Origin: Diphasiastrum complanatum
Lineage: Eukaryota; Streptophyta; Lycopodiopsida; Lycopodiales; Lycopodiaceae
Length of the DNA: 64,000 nucleotides
NCBI GenBank assembly: GCA_029204225.1
Contig: CM055107.1
Location: 5,588,900 to 5,652,899, forward strand
Direction: 5' to 3'
Shown here: positions 11,469 through 24,552 of the stretch, one piece after another
Layout of the letters: each line of letters begins with the position of its first letter
Numbering within the stretch: position 1 is the first letter of the stretch
Program-made: the position numbers and the translations under genes
The notes under the pieces: model-generated
Databases searched by the model: none
Seen by the model: the letters and a program-made list of their open reading frames with translations, nothing else
What the model was told of the DNA's origin: nothing

Positions 11469-13652
11469 GATTAAGAAGCTTTTCTAAAGTTTTTGTCAAG
11501 GAATGAACATCGGATCCAGCTCTACTCCCTCAGAAGCTTTCAAAATTCAGAATTGTAGCATGAAGAACCCGAGGAAGTTAACTTCATGGCAGCAGATGCA
11601 TTTAGTAGAAAGCTTAGCCTTCTCAATGACGAGAACACACGACCTGAACGTGACAATAAGGTTTCAGAAGAGCTAAGGCATTGACACTAAGACATATAAA
11701 TGAATGTGTGTGTGCGCATGTATCTGAGTGCATGAAACAGACACAGCGAAAACAGTGGAATGTGGTGATTACGTGCACTACGTATATTCATTCAAGAAAA
11801 ATCTGAATAAGGTATGGAAGTGAGTACTCGGGAATGAAATCCCTGACAATACTTGCAATAAGATCAACAAAGAGGATCCGAGGATAGACACCAAGGACAC
11901 AGTCTGCTGGACTATCAAATTATCATCAATCCGTGGATCTTGAGCTCACTCTCACACTTCACTTGTTCCCAAAAAGATCAGTGACGGATTCTTGCTTAAG
12001 CTCAAGGCTGAATCCCGGATACTGATTCAGCAAATAAGGTCCCCCCGGTGAATTTTGGGTGGTGCCCACCTGCCAGAACCATGCAACAGCAAAACTGGCC
12101 TCAGGATTGGACAGACGAACGCATACTACATACGAAAAGTTGCTGCATTCGAGAGAAGAAAAAAAAAGTTGCTGCAGCATGCATGATGCAATGTCCAGGA
12201 CCGGCATGCTAAAATGTTTGTCTTGAGGTGGGCCATTGCTCATGAATGAAAAGCAATTCGCAAAGAATTATGTTCTTACAAGTACTCTTAAGCCATCAGC
12301 AGAGACGAGGTTGAGTGCTGTACCCAGTAAGGGACTAAAACTCTAAAAGCACACTGCAATGCAGCACACTTTAGCATCTCGCTTGATCATAACTACCCAT
12401 GTCCTATTATTTGTAGTCCATTATTTAAATTTTATTCCATGAGCTCATCTCACTTTAAAGTTTAACCTTAGATCCAGTGCTTATCAAAAATCTTCATCAA
12501 ATCCTTATAAAAAAATATAACACTTTAATGAAATCAAGAAATTGCTAGTATATAACCTGTTAATTTTAAAATCTAGAACTAAAGTTAGTGCATATTGTAC
12601 AAGTTAGAAACTGACATCTTTTGTGAATTTTTTACAAGCGAAAATCTGCAACCCTTGAAACTAGCACGTGAATTGTTAATTTCAACAATGTGCGTGCTCT
12701 TTATCAATTTTTTAAGAGCCCAGGTTAGAATCTAAATCATAGATGGCATGCCACCATGAGTGAGCAAGTGAGGTGGGCTGTCCTATGTAGCTGAAGGTAA
12801 AATACTTGCATGAAGGATTTGATCCGTTCATCTTCAGCTGAATCAGATTTTTAAGAGTAAATTTTAGCATGTAAGAGTCAAGACTCAAAACTTCGTAACT
12901 TAGAAGGCTCATAAGTCAATGACTTAGGTGCATAAGCTATGATGCCATCAATCCATGTCAAAGATTATTTTACTTTCAAAGAAACACAAAAATATATAAA
13001 CAAAGTGTCAATTGAAAGTCACCAGCAAACATTATCCTTCCTTAAAACCTAGCAGTAGAAAATCAAATTTCATATAGAACCAATATAATAATGAGTTGAA
13101 TCAATAATAATCGGTAAACTCTTCTTGCATTTTATATTTCATAGGTAAAACATGTAAGGAAGAAGTCATTTGAATCAAATAAGGCAAATCTAAAAATATT
13201 CTTAATAGGTTTGAAATGTAAATATGTAAGTAAAATCTTTTTTGAAAGCTAAGAATAAAACAAGAAAATCAGTAAAAAATGAAGATCTGCCCTTCAAATT
13301 CACGCGTCTCCTCTTTCTCCCAAAAATCTTGCCTAAAGACTAAAGCCATTCAATGTGCTTTTTTAGTTTTTATCCCACGGTTGACTGTTTAACGGTTAAC
13401 CATTCACATCTATACAGGACTACTATTCCCAAAGCAGTAAAGTGAAATTACTTTTTGCCAGTGGTCCTCAAAGGTACCAGCCCATGTGATGTAGCTTACA
13501 CATAGGTACTCAATAAAAAGTTACAAACTATTCATAATTGTAATCCTTTATTAAAGTACGGCTGATGAATGCCTCTCAACTATTCTTTGTATTTATGTGA
13601 TAACTCATGCTGGAATTCCATTTCAAAAGTGGATCCTTACTAGTTTTCGGAT
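11469..13652. other. upstream region of the NIP gene and intergenic DNA
   Basis: Probably includes the NIP5-like promoter on the minus strand, but I cannot place a convincing TATA box or start site. No coding region with recognisable domains. 12.4-13.4 kb is AT-rich without identifiable elements. Confidence 0.4.
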
Positions 13653-13783
13653 AGCAGGCCTACTACATAGTTCCCAAACTGAACCTCCATTCTATTCTCA
13701 AAACAAGATTTCATATGTAGCAGGCTTAGTACGTAGTCCCAAACTGAACCTCCATTCTTTTCTCAAAGCAGGATTTCATATAA
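13653..13783. repeat. two-unit tandem repeat, period 66 bp
   Basis: Units start at AGCAGGCCTACTACATAG (13653) and AGCAGGCTTAGTACGTAG (13719) and share the stretches CCCAAACTGAACCTCCATTC and GATTTCATAT. The units differ at several positions, so the duplication is not recent. Confidence 0.8.
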
Positions 13784-14269
13784 ATTTTGAAGGATGTTGA
13801 TGTTTTTGGGGGAGATGGTGGTTTCATGGATGATGGGCTGTACGTTGCACTAAAGAGACTAGTTCTCAATATGTTAACATCTTTCTAAATATCCATGAAA
13901 TCACTTTTTGAGAAGAAAATGTCAAGTTTATTTTGGAATTATGTTGACTTTATTGACAACTAACAAGTATCCACTTTTGAAGTGGACAGCACCATAATTG
14001 AATGCATGTTGTGAACTCGTATAAAGATTACCAAAAACATTCATTTTCAAAAGTGTAAAGGATGGCTAGGGAAATAGATCATTTTTTTATGGCTAACTTT
14101 ATGAGGATATTTTTCTTCAAAAAAAAATTTCATACACTTAAACTTATGATATGGGTGAGTTCACATTAAAAATTCATAGTATGCTAAAACTGTAGGTGAA
14201 GTCACTTTCAAAGTTCATAATTTTAGCTTCAATGTTTGAACTTGTACATTGTCATCACATGTTTTGCAA

Positions 14270-15056
14270 GTGACCATTTGTTAATGAGCATCCTGAAAAC
14301 TTTACAAAACTCAAAAACCAGAAGGCTCGAGTTTTTCAAAAGATCAAAAAATCCAATATCGGATTTTTTCAACCCAATGTCAAACCTAACAAACAGAGAT
14401 TTTTGGACCTTGGGTCGGGTCGGACTGGTTTGGATTTTGTTTTACCCTTCACTAAATTATCCGAGCATGTTCTACCTTAAATCTGATCGATCAGATTGGG
14501 TCTAATTTTTTTGACCCCAGAAAATTCGACCCTCAGTATATTTTTCGACCCAAAGTAAACTTTTCAATCCTTTGTATAAAATTCAACCCTATTTAATTTT
14601 CAATACTATCAGTCAGAACTGACCCAATGACTTTGCGTTGACAATCCGCCTATTTTTGTACATGTATTTACAACTACAAGGTGGTTGTAATTAATATAAA
14701 AGATAGCATTTAATGCGAGTTAGTTATAGATGTTTTCAATATATCTAATCCTAGAATCTTCATCAGAAAATTTCTTCTGATCTTCTGATATCAAAGTTCA
14801 CTCAGATAGTTCTATTGCATGTGTTATCACACATAACGATCAGAGTTCTCATTCTGTAGCCACCTGAAGTTCTCACTTCATGCGATTGTACTCCTTCTGG
14901 ATATTAATCAGAGTACATTTTGTCTCCACTCAGTTGTTGTTCCATTGCGCATTTTTGATTCATTCATTTTTAAAGATCTGCTACTAATTGTGGCAGTTTC
15001 GATCCTATCACCACTCGCTCCTAGTTTTTGCTCACAAACCCACTGATCTTCGACAG
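14270..15056 (+). repeat. diverged copia LTR remnant
   Basis: The same sequence order as in the LTRs at 20726-21602 and 46200-46521: an ATGAGCATCCTGAAAA block, CCAGAAGGCTCGA, then a TTTGCGTTGACA block followed by GTTGTAAT and GTTATCACAC stretches. It ends near TTCGACA at 15056, followed by tagtatctgaatg, a decayed version of the TGGTATCAGAGC primer site. The 5' boundary is approximate. No gag follows, and 15057-16238 shows no recognisable coding domain. Confidence 0.5.
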
Positions 15057-16238
15057 ATAGTAGTATCTGAATGGGATCTATGCGAAAGTAGATACAAATT
15101 TTGAACCAACGTACTTCCCTAACTATTTCAATGACTAAATCACCTATGTGAATGTTCTCATGTAGCATGTCAAATGTAACAAATACTATCGACATCCATT
15201 CTTGAATATGTAATACAGAAAAATATCTAAGAGGTGTGGCCATCTAATAGGTTGACAAGTCACTGATCCATGGTGTAGAAGAAGGTGTTGTGATGTGGTG
15301 AATTTGGAGGCCTATGATCTTAGATAGGATCTAACCGAACTTGAAGAGACTCTATATCAGAACCCACTCTTTATCAGAATCCAAACCCCTATGGAATGCT
15401 AGTAAGACTCGAAGGGATTCTAGGAGGGGGTCATGAGAGATTCATCTTAAATCCATCCCAAAAATCTAAACTGTTCTTATGTTTATGATAGAGCTATTGG
15501 TAGATTTATTTGGAAGAATGCTTACTTGGAATTCCCAAGGTCAAGTCATTGTAAACAAGGCTCTTCTAATTCTTCCCCTATCCTTGTTTCCTAAGTTTCT
15601 ATTCATAGTATTGGTTGATCCAAGTGATTGTGATGGTGGAGTAAAGATTGGGACAATCAGAATTGGTTGTGTCACTTCAGCATATCTTACAGAAGTAGCA
15701 TCTGTCAGACACCAAGATCCATCAGTCAAGAACTCATACACTTCAAAATAGTTGTATTCTCCATATTGCTGTGTTAAATTTATCTCCTCCACTCTCATGC
15801 TGCATTTTTTTACTCATGTTGTCGCACAGTCCGCATATTTACATGTAAAATAAGACAGATGAATAAAACGTGTCTGTCTGCATAAATACAAGTATATTCT
15901 CACAGGCGAAAAAAAGACAAAAAATGCGACATTGTGTTTTTACACGTGTTTTGTGTCAGGCGAAAAAGAGACACTACCTTACAAAATGCCGAAGGTGCCC
16001 TAGGAAAAGCGAAGGCACCCTATAAATCAAATCCTAAGACATTTCGTCCGAGTGACACATTTTTCGCATCTTCACCAATGTTCATTTCAACAAAGGCTGA
16101 CATCGCGGCCTTTTCATGCTCATCCCGTACAACTGTGCTAACAGATTTGACAATGACAGCAACCACCCATGATCTCCTATAGAAAGCACATCCACTTTGT
16201 ACTTTCTTCATCTGCACACCTATAAAATTATGTATATA
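15057..16238. other. no recognisable gene; LTR-like motifs at 15900-16030
   Basis: Contains gcgaaaaa, aatgcgacat and gccgaaggtgcc strings that recall the internal repeat units of the LTR at 20852-21150 and 24681-24975, suggesting another LTR relic. An 85-codon minus-strand ATG frame (15798-15541) has no recognisable family. Confidence 0.35.
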
Positions 16239-16963
16239 TGTTGGATACCATCCGCGTATCCAAAGTGTGTGTAAAATAACTGTATCAGAAGCTTATCAGA
16301 GATAGACGAAGTAGATGCCTTGCACATTGATTCTTTTGTATTGTCAGTAATAGGTTCATCTCTTTTACAGATTGAATTAGCTTTGTAGAGCACGCAGTTC
16401 AATCCGCTATTGTCTTGTGCTCCACAACATTATTGACATGTATATTTTGCTATACTTAATCTGCTAACAGCTCTGTTGTTCTGCGTTCAGATTTGTGTCG
16501 ATAGTGCGATGCTTTTCTTCATGTTGTCTAACTCTCTTGTTTCTCAATTTGGTAATCTATTCTTAGCGAATAATTATTAGTCTAGTTGTTGAAGACTAAT
16601 ATTTAGTCGTGCCTTTTGTGAATCATTCGCGACTGATTATCAGTCGAACTCAGTCTAGCTCTTCGCGAATCATTTATGACTAATAATTTGTCTAGCTGTT
16701 CATGATAAATTATTCTTTTGGTGTCTTGTTAATGTTTGGCTACATAATCAGATTGACCATGATTTCTATCACTAACATTCTGTTCGTTTTTTATAGGCAT
16801 AGTCATGCTTAGAGAAAGAGTGATATAGCTCATTCTGCTGCGCACAAACACTTTCTGTTCGAGCTCGTCTCTCGTTCAAGTTTCGATTTCGTTTCTTTTT
16901 TGTGTTCGTTTTTTTTTCGAGCTATTTTCGTTCCTCACACTCACACACCCTCTTTCTCCAACA
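16239..16963 (+). repeat. copia 5' LTR
   Basis: Bounded by perfect 6-bp inverted repeats TGTTGG and CCAACA, 725 bp long, immediately followed by TGGTATCAGAGC. It contains a run of short motifs related to TTCGCGAATCATT, with TAATA/ATTATCAGTC variants, at about 16560-16720. Confidence 0.85.
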
Positions 16964-16975
16964 TGGTATCAGAGC
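16964..16975 (+). promoter_or_regulatory. primer-binding site (initiator Met tRNA type)
   Basis: TGGTATCAGAGC abuts the LTR end, the classic plant copia minus-strand primer site. Confidence 0.9.
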
Positions 16976-17116
16976 TATTTTCGTAGCCTGATAAGCTTCC
17001 ATAGTACAAGACTCTACTAGCCGATAGAGTAATTGTCTTCTCGTTCTGTAACTCAGTGCCATATTTTCATACTTAAGTCATTGATAGTTTTCCTATCACT
17101 TAGACTAAGCTTCCAC

Positions 17117-17715
17117 ATGGATTTCCAAGGGAAAGTCAGTCCCATCATGGACAAGCTTAATGGAGCCAATTACCATCTGTGAAAATTTAAGATGAAAACT
17201 ATACTAATGGCTAAAGAATTGTATGACGTTGTTACAGGTGCAGAAGGAAAACCCGAAGCAGACGACACAACAATCGCCAGATGGAAGCTGAAGGATGGAA
17301 AGATTTTTGCGTTGATCGTCCTCAACATTACAGATACCCAGATCGGCCATGTATCCTAGGCCCAGACATTGAAAGAAGTCTGGGACATCTTGAGCACACT
17401 ATACTAAGTGAGAGATATAGCCTCCAAGCTACATCTTAGGAAGAAATTTTACTCCCTCAAGATGGCGAATGGTGATTCCCTGTAGAATCACATCAATCAA
17501 TTCAAGAACCTGCTAAGGCAAATGGCCGTTGTCGGATTTGTCATAGACAATCAAGACGCAGTGATGCAACTGCTTACAGGCTTGCCAAGCTCATATGACA
17601 GCTGGGTGATGATCATCACGACACATCCAGAACTGACTCTTTCGAGAGTCATTACTATGTTGTTGCAAGAAGACACGCGGAGGAACGAAGCCTCAAGTTC
17701 CTTAGCTGATTATCA
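17117..17715 (+). pseudogene. copia gag remnant
   Basis: Begins MDFQGKVSPIMDKLNGANYHL at an ATG about 140 bases past the primer site. The conserved Trp of the YHLW motif has become a stop (TGA at 17180). Further stops follow near 17357, 17404 and 17483. The rest (ELTLSRVITMLLQEDTRR) matches the UBN2-type gag fold seen at 21746. It lacks a zinc knuckle because sequence jumps to the pre-integrase region near 17740. Confidence 0.85.
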
Positions 17716-17739
17716 TGCTTTATACACCAACAAGAGCAG

Positions 17740-19438
17740 ACTAAGCAGAAGAAAAGTTTACTTTGGCATTATAGACTTGGTCAATTGAATCATGCTGCTG
17801 TACAACAAATGTCTAGACAATCTATTGTTCTTGATCTCGACTATCCTTGTGATAAAGTCGAGTTACATGTCTGTCAAGACTGTCTAGTTGGTAAACAGAC
17901 TAGAAAACCATTTAAATCAAGCCATCAGCATATTGCTAGAGGATTGTTAGACATTGTACATTCAGACATTTGATGAGAACTCCTTTGCTGAAGGATGCAA
18001 AGTATTTTATAACTTTTATTGATGAATTTTCCAGAAGGACTATGGTGTACTTTATAAAGAAGAAATCAGAAGCCTTCAATTGCTTCAGAATCTTCAAGGA
18101 GCGTGCAGAAAAGGAGACTGGACAGATGTTCAAGGCTCTAAGGTCAGATAATGATGGAGAATATATTTCTATTGAGTTTAAGGAGTACTGCCAAAGCCAA
18201 GGCATTGAGCAACAATTCATCACTCCTTACAATCCTCAATCTAATGGCTTAGCCGAGAGGAAGAACCGTACTCTGGTTGAATAAGCCAAATGTATGCTAG
18301 CGCATGCATCTCTGCCCAAGAGATTTTGGGCCGAAGCTATCTCCACTGCAGCTTACGTCCAGAACAGATGTTCGACCAAGGCCCTCTCAGGCAAGACACC
18401 CCACGAGGTGTGGATAGGCTCTAAGCCTTCTGTGAAGAACCTAAGAGTGTTTGGATGCATTGCCTATGCGCAGATCCCAAAATACACGAGGAAGAAATTG
18501 GACTTCCATGGTCTCAAGACCATCCTAATTGGATATACTTCATCTGATAATACATACAAGTTGTATGATCCTGATACCTAGCAAATCTTGTGTAGCCGAG
18601 ATACAGTCTTTATCGAGGATCAGTTCGTCGACATCAAGGGCAAGGATATTGCTCTAGGAGAACCTTCATCACCTGCCATTGACACGACTATCCGAGCTTC
18701 TGGCTTAGGTGTGTCTATTGTCGACCCACTTTTTGACAGCGAATCAGACGAAGACATTGCTGCTACCCAGCAACAAGTCCCGTGAGTGGTTCATCAGTCG
18801 AATCCTCCCAGAAGATCAAGTCGAGTGCACCCACAAGGTATACTCCCGAGTCTGCATGTCTCTTGATATAGGAACCGACGACAATCAAAGAGGCACTCAA
18901 CCAACCAGACTCCGATCTCTAGAGAGAAGCTATGGACAGATTGTATTCCTCTCTGATCAAGAACTAGATGTGGTCACTAGTCGAAGCTCCTATTGGCTGC
19001 AATATTATTGATTGCAAATGGATCTTTAAGATCAGATACAATGCCAACGGAGCAATTGATCGAAGGAAGACAAGATTGGTAGCATGAGGATTCACTCAAA
19101 TCTCCAACGTCAACTACAGTGAGACTTTTAGTCCAGTAGTCAAACATTCGTCGATCCGAGCACTCTTGTCTTATGCTACAGCTGCCGACCTCAAAATACA
19201 TCAACTTGATGTGCAAACAACCTATCTGAATGGAGTTATACAAGAATACATCTACATGATCCGGCCCAAAGGATACGTTCTGGAAGGTATGAAGAATCAT
19301 GTCTGTAAACTCCACAAAGCACTTTACGGCTTGAAACAGTCTGCCAGAGCTTGGTTTCAGAGGATCAACACATTCCTCATCGAACAAGGATTCAAACCAA
19401 GCACTGCTGATTGCAAATTGTTTGAGAGTCCTATTTAG
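17740..19438 (+). pseudogene. copia integrase and partial RT remnant
   Basis: Pre-integrase HHCC remnants (LNHAAVQQMS, CQDCLVGKQTRKPF) are followed by the integrase core (FITFIDEFSRR, LRSDNDGEY, NGLAERKNRTLVE then a stop), the VFGCIAYAQ block and the YKLYDPDT linker. RT is frame-shifted between 18785 and 19160, then reads DVQTTYLNG, KALYGLKQSARAWF and ends at a stop after DCKLFESPI. The YVDD box, RNase H and 3' LTR are absent. The protease is also missing between gag and the pre-integrase domain. Confidence 0.88.
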
Positions 19439-20720
19439 TACAATATTAGGAAAAGGCTCTTTTTAGATTGGGGTGAACTATGGTGGTATGGGTGCCATAA
19501 TTATTATGTTTTTGGGATTGATGGAATGCCAAAATAGTTTTTCACTATAATGTGTAGGTGATTTCAAATTGACTCTAAAGATGAAAGCATTGTTTCACGA
19601 TCTCTAATTCCAAAAGTGGTCTTAGTTATAGATGTTAATCAAGTTATGTATGAGTAGATATGTGAGGTAGCCTTTTCACAACATTATCACTCATTGTCCC
19701 TCATTCCTTTTAAGTTCTCTTTATCAGACCCAAGATTTGAGTTTCAAGACAAATTCTTGTAGATTTGTCAAACATTTGGTACATTAGAGTGCTTGGTGGT
19801 AGTGTTGGTGTCTTTCAAGTATTTGGTTGTCAGTTTAAATCTTGTTTATTATGCAATGCATTAATCAAACATGAGCCATGTTGTCCCCTAGTTAGTATGG
19901 AACGTTAGTTAAGAGATCATTGGATGTCCTTAAATTCTATAGTTTAATCTTGTTTGTCATTGAAAATGTCTTGTCAAACACAAATTTTGATTCCAATTCA
20001 CATTGATAAGTCTTTGTAGATTAAGAATTAGGTATCCGCCTTTAGTCCTATAGGTGCATGGAAGTGAGGATTTAAAATTATTTTCTTGCCAATAATGACT
20101 TTCAAGTGATGTAGAGTTTTTGTGCTTTTTCAAATGCAAAAAACTATCTTAAGGCATACTGCATCAAATTAAATTACAATGCCTAGATGACTAAAAGATT
20201 GTTGATGTCTCCCACCATAGCCAAGATATTGGACTAGACTTTTTCTTGTAGTGGTGTTGATTGGGCCTTGAATATGGGTTGGTAGTGTAGATGAGATGTA
20301 TTTATGAGCTTGCTCTTAATGAACCTTGTAAACAACTTCAATGAAAGTAGTAAGAAAATTCTCTCGCATATGTGACAACATAATAATATGGATGACACTA
20401 GCCCTAGCAGTAGAAAGCAGACTTCTACTAACATATGTGGCAAATACAAATGGGGGAGAATGAAATGTTTTACTTTTACAGTTGAAGGGCTAGTTCATAT
20501 CAAGTTTGACAATAGCTCTAATTTGAAATTTGTTTCGTTCAAAGTGACTTAAAAACTCTAGCTAAAACTTGGTTTGTAACGGTTAGTTTTTATCAACATT
20601 GTGCAATCTTTAACTTGTGTAAGCTCATCTCTTACATGATTGAATGGTGGAGATGATGAAAGGGGATCCATTTTATTCATTATATATTCACCCATGATGT
20701 TTTCATACTAATGTCACTAG
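19439..20720. other. intergenic flank, no gene seen
   Basis: AT-rich, with no recognisable coding domain or terminal repeat. It is the left flank of the copia insertion that starts at 20726; its continuation is at 39779. Confidence 0.5.
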
Positions 20721-20725
20721 TGTGA
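20721..20725. repeat. target-site duplication (left), TGTGA
   Basis: TGTGA directly before the TGTTAGATTTC start of the LTR. The same five bases follow the distant LTR end at 39774-39778. Five bases is the normal copia duplication length. Confidence 0.8.
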
Positions 20726-21602
20726 TGTTAGATTTCTTATGCTCAGCCTTAAACAAATCGTTCAAGTAATGAGCATCCTGAAAAACCGAAGGCCGACAAC
20801 ATATTTTTTTTTTTGGTCTTCACATTTTTCTCCTTTGAGATTTTCTATGCGTTAGAAATCATTCTAAGGCACCTTCGCCTTTTTCGCTCCTTAGAGAAAA
20901 ATGCGACACACTGGCCAAGTGGCCAGAATACCTTGAAAATCATTTTTAAGGCACCTTCGTCTTTTCGCGTTTTTGCTCCATAGCGAAAAATGCGACACAC
21001 TGGCCGAGTGGCCAGAATACCTTAGAAATCATTTTTAAGGCACCTTCGTCTTTTTCGCCTTTTTCACTCCATAGCAAAAAATGCGAGACACTGGCCAAGT
21101 GGCCAGAATACCTTAGAAATCATTTTAAGGCACTTTCGCATTTTTGCTGACCGACTTTGCCAATGGATGAATAACCCTAAAACAGCTGGACAAACAAATA
21201 TCCCAAAGGCGGTTGACAGTTACCAATTTTTGTACATATGCAAAGACCTGACATAAATAGTCTTAAAGGCTTGTAAGATATTTCCTCTCTTGTAAATCTC
21301 TATATTAGTTGAAACAAGCTATGTAAGTGTAGATTTTTGGAATTTCTCTTCTCCAATCAGAGTTATCTGTAACCAGCGTTATCACACTCAACAATCTGAA
21401 GTTATTACTTCAAGCCATTGTACTCACTGTTGATATTTATCATAGTGCAATTTTTGTCTCACTACTGCGTCGTTCATTTGCACAAACTGTATGAATTCTT
21501 CTACTTGAATATTTCTGCTGCTAACTGTTGCGTTTCTGTTCCTACACGCCTACGCTCTGAGCGACCGAGCCTCCGCTGTGCTCATGACACTGTTTTACGA
21601 CA
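20726..21602 (+). repeat. copia 5' LTR (877 bp)
   Basis: Starts TGTTAGATTTCTTATGCTCA and ends TTTACGACA just before TGGTATCAGAGC. Matches 24553-25275 (head) and 39691-39773 (tail). It contains an internal array of about 82-bp repeats. Confidence 0.9.
20852..21150. repeat. tandem ~82-bp units inside the 5' LTR
   Basis: Three full units and a partial one, each with AAGGCACCTTCG, GCGAAAAATGCGACAC-like and CTGGCCAAGTGGCCAG segments. The last can form a hairpin with a 6-bp stem (CTGGCC/GGCCAG) and a 4-base loop. Confidence 0.85.
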
Positions 21603-21614
21603 TGGTATCAGAGC
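21603..21614 (+). promoter_or_regulatory. primer-binding site (initiator Met tRNA type)
   Basis: TGGTATCAGAGC directly after the 5' LTR. Confidence 0.9.
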
Positions 21615-21745
21615 AGACATTTCAATAATCTATATTTTTACTGTGGATTATCAGTCTTGTTTCTATCAAGACATCTTTCTAGCAAACGCACAGCCAACAA
21701 TATTCAGACAATCTTTGTTTCTACCAACGATCTAGTCCAACCAAA

Positions 21746-24545
21746 ATGGATCCGTCATCTAGTTCATCTCTCATTGACAAACTCGATGGAGATAACTACC
21801 ATCTCTGGAAATTAAAGATGAAGGTTATACTTCGAGCCAAAGAATTGTGGGACATCGTTGATGGCACAGAACTCAAACCAGAAAGTGATGCAACCGTCAT
21901 CACCAAGTGGAGATTGAGAGATGGCAAAGCATTTGCCATGATCACCCTCAACATCAAAGACACTCAAATCAGCCACATATGTGCTGCTCAGACAGCTAAG
22001 GATGCATGAGACATCCTAGCAACTCTCTACGACATTAGAGACATTACATCCAAGCTCCATTTGAGGAAGAAATTCTTCAACCTCAGAATGTCTGAAGCAG
22101 ATAGTGTTTCGAGTCACCTCAACACTTTCAAAAATCTTATGGAGCAGATGACTGCAATTGGCTCAGTCATAAAAGAGTTCGATGCACTCATGACTCTATT
22201 ATTGAGTCTACTTGAAGCCCACAAAAATTGGGTAATGGCAATTTCTACCCAGAAGCACCTCACTCTATCAAGAGTAATCTCGCTACTCCTACAAGAGGAA
22301 ATCAGAAGATCAGCATCATTGTTGTCCAACGTTCTCCATGTTCCAAATCTAACCAAGAATCTGCTCTCAGTAAGCAAAATCACCGATTCAAGTCGGAGGG
22401 TCGAATTTGATATAGAAGGCTGCACAATCCTTGACAAATTCCAGAAGGTTCTAGCCTACGGAAGAAGAAGCGGCTATCTTTACAAACTCAACCACTTATA
22501 TTCCTCTAACAATCAAGCTCTTCACACAACCACTTCTGAATCAACTGATATGTTGTGGCATTTCAGACTAGTCCATCTTAATTACAACAGTATTCAGCAA
22601 ATGTCAGCTTAGAATCTAGTACAAGACTTGCCTTCAGTCAGCAAGCCAACTTCTCCATGCGGAGGCTGTATTATCAGCAAGTATGTTAGAAATCCCTTCA
22701 GTTTAGACTCAGTTCATACATCCAAGGGCTTGCTTGACCTTGTACCTAGCGACATTTGTGGCCCGATGCAGACTGCTTCCACAGGGGGAGCACTCTATTT
22801 CCTAACCTTCATCAACGACTTCTCTCGAAGTACTGCAACCTACAATATGAAGAACAAATCCGAAGCATTCAAGTTCTTCAGGCAATTCAAGGCGTCTGCA
22901 GAAAACCAGACCCAGAGAAAGATCAAGACTCTACGCACAGATGGAGGAGGAGAGTACATCTCCACAAAATTCAAGGAGTTCTGCAAGGTCAATGAGATAC
23001 TTCAACAATATACAACCAACTACTCACCTCAGTCCAATGGTGTAGCTAAGCAGAAGAACCAGACACTCATCGAAAGTGCCAAGAGCATGTTGGCCCATGC
23101 CTCTCTTCCAAAGAAGTTCTGGACAGAAGCTGTTACTACAACTGCCTACTTACAGAATCAATCCATCACCAAAGCCCTGAATGGCAAGACACCTTATGAG
23201 ATGTGGGCAGGATCAAAACCATCACTCAAACATATTTAAGTGTTTGGATGCATCGCTTTCACTCAGATCTCTGAGGATCTAAGAAGAAAGCTAGATGACA
23301 AGAGCAGGAAAATGATCTTCTTCGGCTAAAATCAAAATCACAAGGCATACAAGCTCTACAATTTGGATACCGAGAAGGCATTCACTAGTACAGATGTCAT
23401 TTTTGTGGAAGACCAGTTTCTCAACCACAAAGGGAAAGCTGTTGATCATTCTGACTCACGGATTGAGCAACCAGTCAATTCCGATCTATCAATGCATTTC
23501 TGATAGAGAATGGTTTCATTCCAGACTCAGCAGACTCGAATGTTTACTTCAAATCTATATCAGAATACTTCATCATCATCACTCTCTACGTAGATGATAC
23601 ACTCTTATTCAGTAATAATCTGAATCTGATGAAGGATACAAAGTGCATGTTGGCCCAAGAATACAAGATGACTAACATCAATGAGATTGACCCAGCAGAC
23701 TGATCTTTATCAGTCAACAACGATATCTCAACAACGTGTTGGAAAAGTATGGAATGGCCAACTACAAACCCAGTCACTTTTCACTCGATCCTGGACTAAA
23801 ACTATCAAAGGAACAATCTCCTCAAACTTAGGCAAAAAAGGAGAAGATGAAGCGCTACCCGTTTCAATCCATCATCGGCTCACTGATGTACGCAATGATC
23901 TGCACGCGACCAAACCTTGCATATTCGATCAGTACACTCAGCCAGTTCTTGTCAAATCCAAGGATAGCTCATTGGAAAGCGCTAACAAAGGTCATGAAGT
24001 ACATTCAAGCAATGACAACTCTTGGCATCTGCTATGGAGGCAGCCAAACTGCCAATATCCTTGAAGCCTACACAGATGCGGATTGGGCAGGAGATGTCGA
24101 CACCAGAAAATCAGCCTCTAGATTTGTATTTTTATACAACCAAGGCCCAATCTCATGGAACAGCTAGAAGCAGACCTCAGTTGCATTATCATCAACAGAA
24201 TCCGCATACATAGCTGGCACAAATGCAATCAAAGAGGCGATCTGGCTTAGGCAACTGCTTGCAGACCTCAATCTTGCACAACTACTTCCTACAACAATCT
24301 ATTGTGACAATCAAAGCACAATAGCGTTATCTCTAAATCCGAGATTTCACTCTCGAAGCAAACATATAGAAATCAGGTATCACTACCTTAGTGAAAAAGT
24401 GCACAATAAGGAAGTAGAATTGATTTTCTGCAGAACAAATTACATGGCAGCAGATTACTTCACAAAGGCTCTATCAAAGGAGCAACATTTCAGATTTAAC
24501 GATATGTTAAATCTGAAGATCAACATTTTTCAGGATCCACATTAA
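21746..24545 (+). pseudogene. copia gag-pol remnant
   Basis: Begins at an ATG with MDPSSSSSLIDKLDGDNYHL and a UBN2-type gag. It then jumps without zinc knuckle or complete protease to VLHVPNLTKNLLSVSKI, a pre-integrase domain and the integrase core (FLTFINDFSRS, LRTDGGGEY). The integrase Glu region reads GVAKQKNQT, so the catalytic Glu has become Lys. Most of RT is deleted, leaving a short LYVDDTLLF stretch at about 23580. The RT tail and RNase H follow from 23847 (YTDADWAGDVDTRKSAS, then ADYFTKALSKEQHF). Several stops and frame changes. A purine tract ttaagggggag precedes the 3' LTR. Confidence 0.88.
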
Positions 24546-24552
24546 GGGGGAG

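Larger units (their letters stand above)
16239..19438 (+). mobile_element. Ty1/copia element with 5' LTR, truncated in RT
   Basis: 5' LTR 16239-16963, primer site directly after it, gag start at 17117, then pol to the middle of RT at 19438. No 3' LTR is found; the next 1.28 kb is unrelated AT-rich sequence. Numerous stops show it is old. Protein similarity places it in the same lineage as the element at 20726. Confidence 0.85.

Noticed and set aside
15541-15798. Minus-strand 85-codon ATG frame
   Set aside because: No family recognised, no neighbouring exons or promoter visible; could be chance.
20852-21150. CRISPR-like array
   Set aside because: Units of about 82 bp are contiguous without unique spacers and lie inside a retrotransposon LTR in a plant genome.
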